Shown here: piece by piece, positions 1 through 10,200 of the stretch
How the letters are laid out: the number at the start of each line of letters is the position of its first letter
How positions within the stretch are numbered: the first letter of the stretch is position 1
IMG/VR virus record: IMGVR_UViG_3300042863_000147
Coordinates: 1-64,000 of that record
Source: a virus
DNA: 64,000 nt
Strand: one strand, 5' to 3'
The notes under the pieces: model-generated
What the model was told of the DNA's origin: nothing
What the model saw: the letters and a program-made list of their open reading frames with translations, nothing else
The model's database searches: none
Program-made: the position numbers and the translations under genes

Positions 1-1290
1 CATTGCAAGAGACAATGTTGCTGTACTGCCAATTGCTAAAGTTTGGCTTGCACCTACATACCAGTTATGTACGTTACCAGCAATAGTATAGGCGCCTCGT
101 GTTAGAGCGAGACCCGAAGAACTAAAGAATGCACCGGTAGCCGTATTACTCGGATATACCCCGTAACCTAATACCGGTCCGCCACTACTGTATTCTGTAC
201 CAAGATTAGTAATAGAACCTGTTCCATATTGGCCTTGAAGAATAATAGAGCCGTTGGTGCTACTTGCACTACCTGCGACAATACTACCTGTCACATTTAA
301 TCTGTTAGTAAAACCAGTGTTTAATTGTGATGATCCACCAGTTAAAAATAATGCAGAGCTGTTGTGAAACATCCAAGTAGTTGCTTGGTCGCCCCATGCC
401 TGACTAGTGGTGTTAGGATCTCGATCCCACCATGTTCTAGTGTCTGTCATCGGAGTAGTAAAACTAGCATCTACCCAAATACCGTCATGAATGTTCTGTG
501 TTGACCAGTCCGTGCCTGCGGCTCTTCTACGGCGCCACTCTGTTCTATAAACATTATTGCCAAGGCCGCCGCTGGCCTGTGTTGTGAGTATCCTCTGAAA
601 ACTGTTAATAGTTCCAGATAAAGTAGATAACGCTCTTACGTTTAATGGAGATGCTCCATCTTGGCTACCAACGCCAACAAAGCCCGTGGCAGGATTAATA
701 GTAAATGTACTTGTTGTATAGACTGCTTCGGCAGTAGACACTGCATTATTGCTGTCAACAAAGGTTAAAAAATGGTTATCACTAGTTGTACGTAATACAG
801 TATTAACTTGACCAGCTGCACCACTAATACTACTATCAGTGAATGCAACGTCTTTAAAAGTTGAATATGCTGTTGCACTTCCCCATGCTTGTTGATAAAT
901 TCTCATACCAATAGCATCTTTTCGGAACATGACTAAATTGTCATTGCCGCCAGTGCCGTCAGCATAACTTCTTAAATGTAGATAATCTGCGTATGGCGAT
1001 GTATTGTTGTTAGCAAGTGATGTAAATCCAAAACGCATTGCACTTGCACTATCATCACTCGGTGCTTTAACCCTATCATCAGAACTTGCTATATATGTTG
1101 CGGTGCCAGCAGCAATACTACTAGCAGCAGCCCATATGGGAGCAGTTCCGCTACTGGTCAATACTGTGCCAGCGGCACCAATAGAAACAAACACTGTTGA
1201 GCTAGTTGCACTCTGATAGGGAATACTGCCCAGTGCGCCGCCTCTTACACTAGTTGCTGTGGAAAACGATAATTGACTAGCTATACCCAT
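1..1290 (-). CDS. Tail fibre/appendage protein, 3' end outside window
   Basis: The minus-strand frame starts at an ATG at 1290 and stays open to base 1 (430 codons visible), so the C-terminus lies beyond the left edge. The visible protein begins MGIASQLSFSTATSVRGG and is rich in Ser, Thr, Ala, Gly and Asn, with no transmembrane or enzymatic motif. A stretch of the GSIPYQSA...GTVLTSSGTAP type recurs in the fibre proteins at 4231-6978 and 7222-10737 (VPYQTSSGV, GTAGNVLVSNGTSAP), so these genes are paralogous in part. A segment around LTFVDSNNAVSTAEAVYTT also matches a segment of the 915-residue protein. It is the last visible gene of a fibre cluster and follows the 961-residue gene after 25 bases. 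The appendage role is inferred from composition, shared modules and position; the receptor is unknown. Confidence 0.8.
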   Translation of the reverse strand, partial: MGIASQLSFSTATSVRGGALGSIPYQSATSSTVFVSIGAAGTVLTSSGTAPIWAAASSIAAGTATYIASSDDRVKAPSDDSASAMRFGFTSLANNNTSPYADYLHLRSYADGTGGNDNLVMFRKDAIGMRIYQQAWGSATAYSTFKDVAFTDSSISGAAGQVNTVLRTTSDNHFLTFVDSNNAVSTAEAVYTTSTFTINPATGFVGVGSQDGASPLNVRALSTLSGTINSFQRILTTQASGGLGNNVYRTEWRRRRAAGTDWSTQNIHDGIWVDASFTTPMTDTRTWWDRDPNTTSQAWGDQATTWMFHNSSALFLTGGSSQLNTGFTNRLNVTGSIVAGSASSTNGSIILQGQYGTGSITNLGTEYSSGGPVLGYGVYPSNTATGAFFSSSGLALTRGAYTIAGNVHNWYVGASQTLAIGSTATLSLAM

Positions 1291-1315
1291 TTAATATTCT
1301 CTATGTTTAATTTCA

Positions 1316-4201
1316 TTAAGCCTGTGCTTCGCCCCAACGTAGTAATACCGATGCTGCGGTGGTACCTGATACAGTTCTAACGTTGATTGCTAAAATATCA
1401 GGACCGTTTGGATATGCACCTACGCCGCCAAACGGGCTGTTAGTAAGTTCTTTCAATGCAGTTAGGTCCAATCTATCATCGCTGTTAGGAGTTGCAGCAA
1501 ACGCAAATACCTGCTCACCCGGCACTGCAAATGTACCACTTGCCCAAGTAACTGATGTTGCCACCTGCGCCAAACTTGGTTGTCCACCTTGACTTTCTAA
1601 GTTAAGTGTTTGCCAAGTTGCAGCGGTAAAGTTTTTAGGATTTAACACGCCTTCAACAATAACGGAACCTTGACTTGCGCCAGGACCGGTACCGTAGGTC
1701 TGAATACCCACAGCGTTTAGTAATAGTTGAGAACGATTTAACAAATCTTTGGCACCTAAGTCACCCACCGCAGCGTTCGAAACACTTGGCGCAAGTCTGA
1801 TCAAGAATGCAGTTACCGCAGTAGTTCCAATTGCTAATGCAGTTCGTTGATAGTTAAAAATGTATCCACGATCTTCGTCAAAACCACCATCACAAATTAA
1901 CGCACTACCCCAGTGACTTAATGTCGGGCTTGCAGTATTTGAAACTAATAATACACCAACGCCAACTGCATGTGTAGCCGCAGTGCTCCCGGTAAAACTT
2001 CTAGTACTTCCACCAGTGTATTGACTTAATGTTGCAGCCCGGCCGCAACCAGTGAACGATGTAGCAGTTTTGCCTGTGTAACTGATTAACTCGTTGTCAA
2101 TATATAATGTTCCTGCTGAAGGAAAATATGTTGTATCATTAACGTTAAGAGTTGTGCCACCTGAACCGGGATCCGCAGTTAAGAAAGTAGTCTGCGGACT
2201 TCCGTCATTATCAATACTATAGCGCACTGGCAAGTTACCAGTTCTCATATGGGCTTCTGTGTTAACGTTGTTATTCTTAATACGGTGTGCATAAACCCAA
2301 TTACCATCTCCGCCTCGAACCATGTAGTCAATAAATCCAGCACCATACCACGTATATTGTAATCCTAACATGTGCATCTTACCAGTATCAATAACAAATC
2401 CACTAGGACCAGTGCCATCTAATTTGTCAATATTGAATTGACTTTGCGGTATTCGAGTTTCTTGAACTAAACTGGCTTTTGCTCCTGCAATATTAGATGT
2501 TCCTCTAAAGTCGGGGTTAACGTTCATAGATGTATTACTCGAAACTTGTGTAACATAATGAGTCATTCCTCGAATAACTATTTTATCACCCGCTCTTACT
2601 TGACTGGTAAATCTAGTGTTAGTGCCTGTCACTGCGTTAGAGTTTGCATTGATAGCAATAGTTCCGCTCAACTGTTGTGTAGCATTTCTACGTACTACTG
2701 CTAGAGTAGTACCGTTAAATTCCCAAAACATTCCATTTTGATCATCAAAACAGCCAGCACGAACAACACCACCGTGCCACGCTGCTATAGTAACTTTTGC
2801 ACTGATGTCTAATACAGGTGATGTTGATCCTAGCACACTGGTTGCTAAGAAAGTAAATGTATAGTCATCTGTAATACCGTTCACAGTATAAGTTCCGTTA
2901 TATCCAGAAGTTGTAACTCCGCTGATAGTAACGCTAGCGCCTACTTGCAAACCGTGATCAACATCATCTGTTTTACAGGTAATAGTTGCACCGACTGTTG
3001 TTGCACCTGCACTCAGTGTTTGTATATCATAACTAGGTCTTAGCAGTGTTCCTGTGGACCATAGTAGACCCTTACCAGATTGATAACGGAAATATTTTTT
3101 ACTTACACGAACTGCACTGGCTCCGAACGCTGGCGATTTACAAGTTAAAAGGACACCGCCGTCAAACGATCTATGAATAACAGACGTATTGGCAATTGCA
3201 TAGACCGTTGCGGTTGCTGGACTTGTTACGGCGGCACCTGTTCTTGCGGTATAAGTCAATGTAGTATCACTGGGCACTGTTTCTGCAAAAAAGGGACCAG
3301 TTGCTAATGCTACGTTTGTGCCAGATGCCACGTTTACATATATAGGAGTTCCTGGAACTAAGCCGTGTTTAGATGCAAAAGTTAATGTTATTACAGAAGG
3401 AGTAGCTCCATTGCTGGCAATGCCGCTTACATTCAAACTAGCACCAGTGTAGAGGTTTCCTCTTTTAAGAACTGTAACATCTGTTAATAAACTCTGTCCG
3501 TTAGTTCCAACTACGCCTGTTGCAAAATATGTTATACTAGTTCCAGATGCAGTTGCAACAATAAAATTACCGTCTGCTCGACTGAATCCGGTAATAGCCG
3601 GACTTAAACTGGTGATGTTAATTGCCTGTCCAGCAGTTATGCCATGATTTGCGGTTGTATTAATTGTAATAGTGCTGTTGGGACTAGCACCGTTAGTGGT
3701 TATGGTGCTGACCGTTAAATCAACACCCGGGAATTCATAGATACTGGGATAGCCACGTAGCAATCCATAGCCTGCCCACTTAGTTGGCTGTAGTCCGTAT
3801 TCAAAGTCAGCGTCAATTAGACTTTGAGGATTACTTACTCGCATACGCTCAATTGCATCTGTGCCGAACTGGTATGGTCGGAATATTACTTCTTTTTCTT
3901 CAGTTAAGATTTGTAATCTATCACCGGCTAGTTGTCCAACAGTACTGACCGCCAGTGTAATTATTGTATATCCATCAACACGTTGGCTAATTCTAGGAAA
4001 GTTAGTAGCATCATCTCCTGCTACAAATGTTGCCGTAGATCCCGCAAATGCAGCATCTGCAAAACTATAAATGATTTGATTTCTAGTGGTGTTGGTAATT
4101 AATAAAATTTGACTAAGATCAAATCTTCCCGGGATTCTAATAGTTCCCACTCCGGCTGCACCGGGTGCAAAAACATATTGTCTAACTAAATTCTTTGCCA
4201 T
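1316..4201 (-). CDS. Large virion structural protein, probable fibre or baseplate appendage (961 aa)
   Basis: Starts MAKNLVRQYVF at 4201, 20 bases below an exact TATAAATA late box. The N-terminal part contains FGTDAIERMRVSNPQSL, a type of segment I associate with large structural proteins of T4-like aquatic phages. The middle holds repeated beta-type modules of the pattern ITxxxxHGLxxGxxVxIxGV (around residues 170-200, 265-295 and 420-450) that resemble small beta-sandwich domains of tail appendages. A further module, LNVNDTTYFPSAGTLYIDNELISYTG, has a relative near the C-terminus of the giant gp7 (VVIIDGERIEYGA). No enzymatic motif is seen. Structural role is well supported by context; exact position in the particle is not. 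Confidence 0.8.
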   Translation of the reverse strand: MAKNLVRQYVFAPGAAGVGTIRIPGRFDLSQILLITNTTRNQIIYSFADAAFAGSTATFVAGDDATNFPRISQRVDGYTIITLAVSTVGQLAGDRLQILTEEKEVIFRPYQFGTDAIERMRVSNPQSLIDADFEYGLQPTKWAGYGLLRGYPSIYEFPGVDLTVSTITTNGASPNSTITINTTANHGITAGQAINITSLSPAITGFSRADGNFIVATASGTSITYFATGVVGTNGQSLLTDVTVLKRGNLYTGASLNVSGIASNGATPSVITLTFASKHGLVPGTPIYVNVASGTNVALATGPFFAETVPSDTTLTYTARTGAAVTSPATATVYAIANTSVIHRSFDGGVLLTCKSPAFGASAVRVSKKYFRYQSGKGLLWSTGTLLRPSYDIQTLSAGATTVGATITCKTDDVDHGLQVGASVTISGVTTSGYNGTYTVNGITDDYTFTFLATSVLGSTSPVLDISAKVTIAAWHGGVVRAGCFDDQNGMFWEFNGTTLAVVRRNATQQLSGTIAINANSNAVTGTNTRFTSQVRAGDKIVIRGMTHYVTQVSSNTSMNVNPDFRGTSNIAGAKASLVQETRIPQSQFNIDKLDGTGPSGFVIDTGKMHMLGLQYTWYGAGFIDYMVRGGDGNWVYAHRIKNNNVNTEAHMRTGNLPVRYSIDNDGSPQTTFLTADPGSGGTTLNVNDTTYFPSAGTLYIDNELISYTGKTATSFTGCGRAATLSQYTGGSTRSFTGSTAATHAVGVGVLLVSNTASPTLSHWGSALICDGGFDEDRGYIFNYQRTALAIGTTAVTAFLIRLAPSVSNAAVGDLGAKDLLNRSQLLLNAVGIQTYGTGPGASQGSVIVEGVLNPKNFTAATWQTLNLESQGGQPSLAQVATSVTWASGTFAVPGEQVFAFAATPNSDDRLDLTALKELTNSPFGGVGAYPNGPDILAINVRTVSGTTAASVLLRWGEAQA

Positions 4202-4220
4202 ATTTGTTTACCTTATCTAG

Positions 4221-4228
4221 TATTTATA
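4221..4228 (-). promoter_or_regulatory. T4-type late promoter box TATAAATA
   Basis: The minus strand reads TATAAATA, an exact match to the T4 late promoter box recognised through gp55, which this window encodes. It lies 19 bases before the ATG of the 961-residue protein and just below the stop of the preceding gene. Confidence 0.65.
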
Positions 4229-4230
4229 GG

Positions 4231-6978
4231 TTACATAGACAGTGCTACGCTCATTGCTATTGAGAAATTCTGTATATTGTTGACTGCTGTACTGCTGCCT
4301 CCTGATACTATTTTAATACGATCATTTACTGCTCTTGGTTCAGCAACTACTACAGTAGTTCCGTTGCTGGCTGCAAAATCAACACTGTCTAAATTAATAC
4401 CGTTAGCAAATACCTGTACTGTTCCCACAGTATATCCACCGCTTATGGTAAAAGTTATCTGTCCAGCAGTGGCAACAAATTCTTGGATATTTAAAGGAAT
4501 AACCCTAGTACCCCTAGTAAATATATCACCGCCAACGTAGACACTGCCACCAATGCCTGCACCGCCGTTAACTACCTGCAGAGCACCTGTATTTGTGCTA
4601 GTAGCCGCAGTACTATTATTGATAACAAACGTACTAGTTGTGCCTGTACCGCTCGCAGATGTTGCTCCGGACCCTGATGTAGCAGTTGTTAATTCTTTAG
4701 TTACTGTATTGTAAAATACGCCCCAGGTTGTTGCACTAGTTGTAGCATCTGCACGTAAATTTCCAATATATAATGTTCCACCAATGCCTACTCCGCCAGC
4801 AACAGTTAATGCGCCAGATAAAGTAGAAGTTGCTACAACAGTCGAACGGACATTAACCTGCCCGTCACCTTCAATTGATAATCTTTCTGTGCTGTTGGTT
4901 GCAAATGATATAGGTTTGGCACCTTGTGCATCAATGTATGCACCGGATAAACTACTACCTCGACCAGTTCGACTAATGTTCTGTGCAACTCCAATAGTTA
5001 AGTTTGTAGAAAGTGTTGCACCTCCATTAACTGTTAGACCTGCAATAGACCCACCTATAACATTGCCAAAATCAACAATAATTCGCCCATCAGTATTAAT
5101 AGCAGTGTTGCTGCCGTTTTTATATACTGTGAGGCCACCTTTAGATTCGCCCGATGTTCCAATTATTGTTGCGCCAGTATTAGGATTAATTGAAAAACTA
5201 CTTGTAGTATAAACTAATTCATATGCATTTGCAGCATTGTTACTGTCAACAAAAGTAGGATAATATACAGCATTGGTATTTTGTGATATTGTTCTAATAT
5301 TATCAGCATTAGTTGCACTACCTGCGCCAATGCCTGCAGAACTGACCCAAGTTGGAGCACTACCAGTACCATTGGTCTGTAATATAAATCCACTTGATCC
5401 AGCTGCTAAGAATGCCGTAGTGTTGGCTGCACTCTGATATACCAAACTCATAGCAGTGCCGCCAGCTAAGTTTGCATCTACAGCTCCTTTTGTACCCGAC
5501 ACTACTTCATTAGTAATAGTAGCAGTTTGTATGTAGGTTAAGAATCCTGTGCTGTCATCATAGCCAAAGAATCCGGTGCTGGTTGTTCCACCGTTATTAA
5601 CCCATTTAAATGCTATACCACGATCTTTATTATCATCAACTGTAGGTGCAGCATTACCTGCGCCGCCGCCTAATGTAATAATAGGATCTGCAATATTAGT
5701 AACAGTGCTATCAACAATGGTAGTCGTACCTTGTACTGTTAAGTTACCTGCTACTGATAGGTTATTTCTAACAGTAGTTGAGCCTGATGTTGCTCCAACG
5801 TTAAGTGTAGTAGCTGCGCCTGCAAAATTAACCGTAGTTGCCGTAGTGTTGATTAAATTGTAAGTAGCAGCCAGTGTTGAATATGTTCCGCCAACTTGAA
5901 CAATATTTTCTTGAACAAACAACGATCTACCAATGCCTACTCCGCCTGCTACTCTTAGCGCACCAGATGAGGTAGAAGATGCCACAGTTGATTGAGGAAT
6001 TACAACTTCGTCAGATGCATTGATCTGAATTTTAGTCGAATTGTGAATTAATTCGAGTAACCCAACAGCCATGCCACTGTTAATATATGCATTTGTATTG
6101 GTATTCCTACCAATTTCCATTGTTCCGAACAAACTCTTAATTGAAATATATTTGTCTGCTCCGTTTGATATACTACCTAAAGATAATAATTCTCCGTTAG
6201 CTAATAGCCCAGTTATTTTTTGTTCTACAAATAAATCTCTTCCAATGCCAACACCACCTACTACCTGAAGAGCTCCAGTTGCAGTTGAAGTAGCTGCTGT
6301 GGTGCCAGTTAATGTCAATGTATTGTTATATGTAGGAGCACTTGTTCCATTACTAACCAGTACGTTGCCGGCGGTGCCTGTACTTACAAAACTGGTAACA
6401 CCTGGTGCAGTTTGATAAGGTATCTGTCCAGCTACTCCACCTGCAAGATTGGTTGCAGTAGTAGCAGTACCAGTTACAGATCCGTTAAACGTTCCATAAA
6501 TTATGCCGCCAACTCGTAAGTCACCACCAATGCCAACACCGCCTACCACTTGCAAAGCGCCTGTGTTAGTAGATGTTGCTGAAGTAGTATTTGTAACTAA
6601 CGCTAATCCAGCTAATGTGCTTGTACCGGTTACTCCTAATGTACCGCTTGCAACAATATTAGTTGCGCTAAGGCCATTAAGCACACTCGTGCCAGTTACA
6701 CCTAGAGTACCACTGAAAGTAGCAGAAGTAGCATTCACAACCCTCAATGTACTAGTGCCAGTAACACCTAGTGTTCCACTTGCGACTATATTAGTCGATT
6801 GTACTCCGTTTAATACAGATATGCCGCCAACAAATAAATTTCCGCCTACGCCAACTCCGCCCACTACTTCCAAAGCACCGGTTGTGGTTGAGGTCGATTG
6901 TTCGGTTCCATTAACAAATAGTTGTGTATCGACGGTTCCAGTGCCGTAGATTCGTGTGCCGGTTAAGAGTTTTGCCAT
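4231..6978 (-). CDS. Repeat-rich tail fibre protein (915 aa)
   Basis: Starts MAKLLTGTRIYG. It is built from about six copies of a 20-odd residue module, TGALQVVGGVGIGGDLxVGG, and a tract of three 22-residue repeats beginning SGTLGVTGT. Such low-complexity beta-rich repeats are typical of trimeric phage fibres. The C-terminal about 70 residues are different: VGTVQVFANGINLDSVDF...DRIKIVSGG is a compact beta-module (VxVxxNGxxLxxxDFxxxxGxxV) that also recurs in the giant gp7. Neighbours on both sides are other fibre genes on the same strand. Fibre identity is inferred from architecture; the receptor is unknown. Confidence 0.85.
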   Translation of the reverse strand: MAKLLTGTRIYGTGTVDTQLFVNGTEQSTSTTTGALEVVGGVGVGGNLFVGGISVLNGVQSTNIVASGTLGVTGTSTLRVVNATSATFSGTLGVTGTSVLNGLSATNIVASGTLGVTGTSTLAGLALVTNTTSATSTNTGALQVVGGVGIGGDLRVGGIIYGTFNGSVTGTATTATNLAGGVAGQIPYQTAPGVTSFVSTGTAGNVLVSNGTSAPTYNNTLTLTGTTAATSTATGALQVVGGVGIGRDLFVEQKITGLLANGELLSLGSISNGADKYISIKSLFGTMEIGRNTNTNAYINSGMAVGLLELIHNSTKIQINASDEVVIPQSTVASSTSSGALRVAGGVGIGRSLFVQENIVQVGGTYSTLAATYNLINTTATTVNFAGAATTLNVGATSGSTTVRNNLSVAGNLTVQGTTTIVDSTVTNIADPIITLGGGAGNAAPTVDDNKDRGIAFKWVNNGGTTSTGFFGYDDSTGFLTYIQTATITNEVVSGTKGAVDANLAGGTAMSLVYQSAANTTAFLAAGSSGFILQTNGTGSAPTWVSSAGIGAGSATNADNIRTISQNTNAVYYPTFVDSNNAANAYELVYTTSSFSINPNTGATIIGTSGESKGGLTVYKNGSNTAINTDGRIIVDFGNVIGGSIAGLTVNGGATLSTNLTIGVAQNISRTGRGSSLSGAYIDAQGAKPISFATNSTERLSIEGDGQVNVRSTVVATSTLSGALTVAGGVGIGGTLYIGNLRADATTSATTWGVFYNTVTKELTTATSGSGATSASGTGTTSTFVINNSTAATSTNTGALQVVNGGAGIGGSVYVGGDIFTRGTRVIPLNIQEFVATAGQITFTISGGYTVGTVQVFANGINLDSVDFAASNGTTVVVAEPRAVNDRIKIVSGGSSTAVNNIQNFSIAMSVALSM
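6611..6810 (-). repeat. 66-bp tandem repeat, three copies, coding
   Basis: Three imperfect units, each encoding 22 residues beginning SGTLGVTGT, lie in register inside the 915-residue fibre gene. The same unit occurs ten more times in two tracts of the neighbouring 1171-residue gene. Boundaries are approximate. Confidence 0.8.
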
Positions 6979-7000
6979 AGTCTTCTATTTATTCAATATT

Positions 7001-7222
7001 TTAAGTTGGCTTATTCACCTCATCAAAGCCGTTTGAGACTAGTAGAGTCCCTGTGTTAGTTTCTCTCTTTGCTACGCCGCCGCCGTATATAGAAACTTCG
7101 TCAAATTGAGCAGCGTATTGCGTAGTAGTTGTAATTCGAATTGTAGAAGTCGTCACTTCATCAAATTCACCACTGATAAAAAGTGTTCCAGTAGAAGTTA
7201 TTCTAGCTGCAATCGTAGGCAT
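7001..7222 (-). CDS. Small virion-associated protein with FDEV repeats (73 aa)
   Basis: A 73-residue protein starting MPTIAARITSTGTLFISG. It contains three copies of an FDEV motif (GEFDEV, AQFDEV, NGFDEV) spaced along the chain, each preceded by a beta-prone stretch, which suggests a small repeated beta structure. Its ATG overlaps the stop of the 1171-residue fibre gene by one base (TAATG), so it is translationally coupled to it. Small proteins of this kind between fibre genes occur in T4-like phages of aquatic bacteria, but I cannot name a function. A minor structural or fibre-assembly role is the likeliest reading. Confidence 0.7.
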   Translation of the reverse strand: MPTIAARITSTGTLFISGEFDEVTTSTIRITTTTQYAAQFDEVSIYGGGVAKRETNTGTLLVSNGFDEVNKPT

Positions 7223-10200
7223 TATGCAAACACCGTATCTAAACTATTTGTTACAGCGTTATATACTTGATACACTGCACTTACATTACCGGTACTAACA
7301 AATCCTACACGGTTCTTAACATAGACGCTATCTCCTACACCAATGCCGCCTACAACCTGTAATGCTCCAGTTGTTGTTGAGATCGACGACGTTGTATTAG
7401 TTATAGATACTGCATTAGAAGTAGCTGCGCCCCTATTAGTGATAGACTGAAGTGTGCTAGTATTCCATATTAGGACTGCACCGGTGCTGGTACTAACTAC
7501 CGTATCGGTGCCAGCAGCAATAGAACTTACACCATAACTGCCAATAGTTGCAGTTGTTAAAATTTCTGCATTATTAATATAACTTGTACGCTGAACATAT
7601 AATGCACCACCAATACCGACTCCGCCTACTACCTGTAGAGCGCCAGTTGTGGTCGAAGTAGCTGACGTATTATTTGTAACAGATGTTAATCCAAAAAATA
7701 CGCTTGTACCAGTAACACCTAATGTTCCACTGAAGGTAGCCGATGTAGCATTCAACACTCCTAATGTGCTTGTACCAGTAACACCTAATGTTCCACTTGC
7801 AACAATATTAGAAGCTTGTAAGCCATTGAGTACCGAAGTACCTGTAACGCCCAGTGTTCCGCTTGCTACAATATTAGTAGCCCGTAATCCATTAAGTACA
7901 GATGTACCAGTTACTCCTAAAGTACCACTTGCAACAATATTAGAAGCTTGCAATCCATTAAGCACACTTGTGCCAGTAACACCTAATGTACCACTGAAAG
8001 TAGCAGAAGTAGCATTTACGACTCCTAATGTACTTGTACCAGTAACACCTAGTGTTCCACTTGCTACTATGTTAGTCGATTGTACTCCAGCTAATACACT
8101 TATTCCGCCAACACGTAGGTCTCCACCAATGCCAACACCACCTACAACTTGTAATGCTCCTGTATTGGTTGCAGTTGCTGTGGTTGTATTTGTAATTACA
8201 ATTTGATTTGTAGTAGTAAATCCGCGATTAGTAATTGACTGAAGCGTGCTAGTATTCCATATAACAACACTGCCAGTAGATGATGATACTACTGTATCAG
8301 TTCCTGCTGTGATAGTGCTTACCCCGTAACTTCCTAGAGTTGAAGTTGTTATAATCTGGGCGCCGTTAATGTAACTAGTCTGCTGAACATATAATGCTCC
8401 GCCAATGCCAACACCTCCGCGGACTTGCAATGCACCTGTACTGGTAGAAGTTGCTGCTGTAGTGTTAGTAACTGTTGTTAAACCAGCTAATGTGCTAGTG
8501 CCAGTTACTCCTAAAGTACCGCTTGCTACAATATTAGTGGCTTGTAATCCATTAAGCACCGAAGTACCAGTTACACCCAATGTACCACTGAAAGTGGCAG
8601 AAGTTGCATTTAATATTCTTAATGTAGTTGTGCCAGTAACACCCAACGTTCCACTTGCTACTATGTTAGAGGCTTGCAATCCATTAAGTACTGAGGTACC
8701 CGTAACACCTAACGTACCGCTGAAAGTAGCAGAAGTAGCATTTAATATTCTTAATACGCTGGTACTGCCAACATGCAAATTCCCACCAATACCAACTCCG
8801 CCTGCAACAACTAATGTCCCTGTGCTAGTTGAAGTTGCTGTAGTGGTGTGTTCTAATAAAATCGATCCAGTTCTAAATACACCAAATGTAGCAGTACTAA
8901 CATCCCACCGTTGTGTCAAGGGAACGAGATCAACTCCGCCCATATACCAACGAAGTTCATCTGATGCATTATGCCAAATTAATGCCCCGTGTTCGTCACC
9001 AGTTGAATCTTTGTAGTGGTGATATATGTGTCCGATATCTTTTCCGTCATCGACAAACCACTCGCCGTCGTCCCCGCTGCCTGCCGGAAAATGAAGTTCA
9101 ATATAGTTGTCGGTATAAACAGTAGTTGTAGAAAAAATACTAGTCGATGTACCGGAGAATACCACATTGTTAGAAAAGTATGCCGGACCCTCAACATATA
9201 AACTACCGTTGATTCCAACGCCACCAACAACCTGGAGTGCATTGCCTGCAACTGTAGTTGTGTTCGATAGTGTGCTGGTTAGAGTTAATGTATTATTATA
9301 AGTAGGCGCACTTGTTCCGTTACTGACCAATACATTGCCAGCTGTCCCGGGTCCGTAAAAATTTGTCACTCCTGACGATGTCTGATAAGGAACTTGTCCG
9401 GCAGTACCTCCAGAGATATTAGTTGCAGTAGTAATACTACCTGCGCCAACTAATGTTCCGTAAATTGTACCACCTACATGTAAGTTACCACCGACTCCAA
9501 CTCCACCTGTAACCTGCAATGCTCCACTGTCTGTAGAAATAGCAGATGTATTATTAGTAATTGAAACAGCGTTACTGGTTACAGATCCTCGATCAGTTAT
9601 GCTCTGTAGCGTACTTTCGTTCCAAACTGTAACAATGCCAGATGATGTATTAACTGCTGTGTCAGTTCCTGCTATAATTATAGTTTTGCTAGCATATAGA
9701 TCTACAGTAGCAGTAGTTAATACTAGAGAATCGTTAATGTATGAAGCAGTGTTAATATATAAAGAAGCTGCGTATAATGTTCCTCCAATTCCAACACCGC
9801 CATCAACAATCAACGCTCCGGTAGTAGTAGAGACCGAAGGCGTAGTATTTGTAATGTGGATAGCATTAGTAGTAGTTGAGCCCCTAGAAGATACAGAATC
9901 TAATGTACTATAATTCCACACAGTGACTGTGCCAGTATTTGAACTTACCGCAGTATCAGTTCCAGCTGTGAGTGTCTGCACACCTAAATTGACTACTGTA
10001 AAAGATGCAGTGGTGCCTGATGAAGTTAAATTAACTATGCCAATGTATGTACTGCCGCTAGCAGCAACAGATGTTACGACTCTATTGTTGCTATCATATA
10101 ATGCATTTGCATATAGCTCTCCACCTACTCCCACACCACCAATTACAGTCAATGCTCCGGTATCAGTAGATATCGCTGATGTAGTATTCAATATAGAAAT

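Noticed and set aside
8405-9016. Long plus-strand frames opposite the fibre genes (also near 6503-6949 and 7649-8206)
   Set aside because: They are antisense shadows of the repeats, Pro/Val/Thr-rich with the same 22-codon period, and have no start signals.
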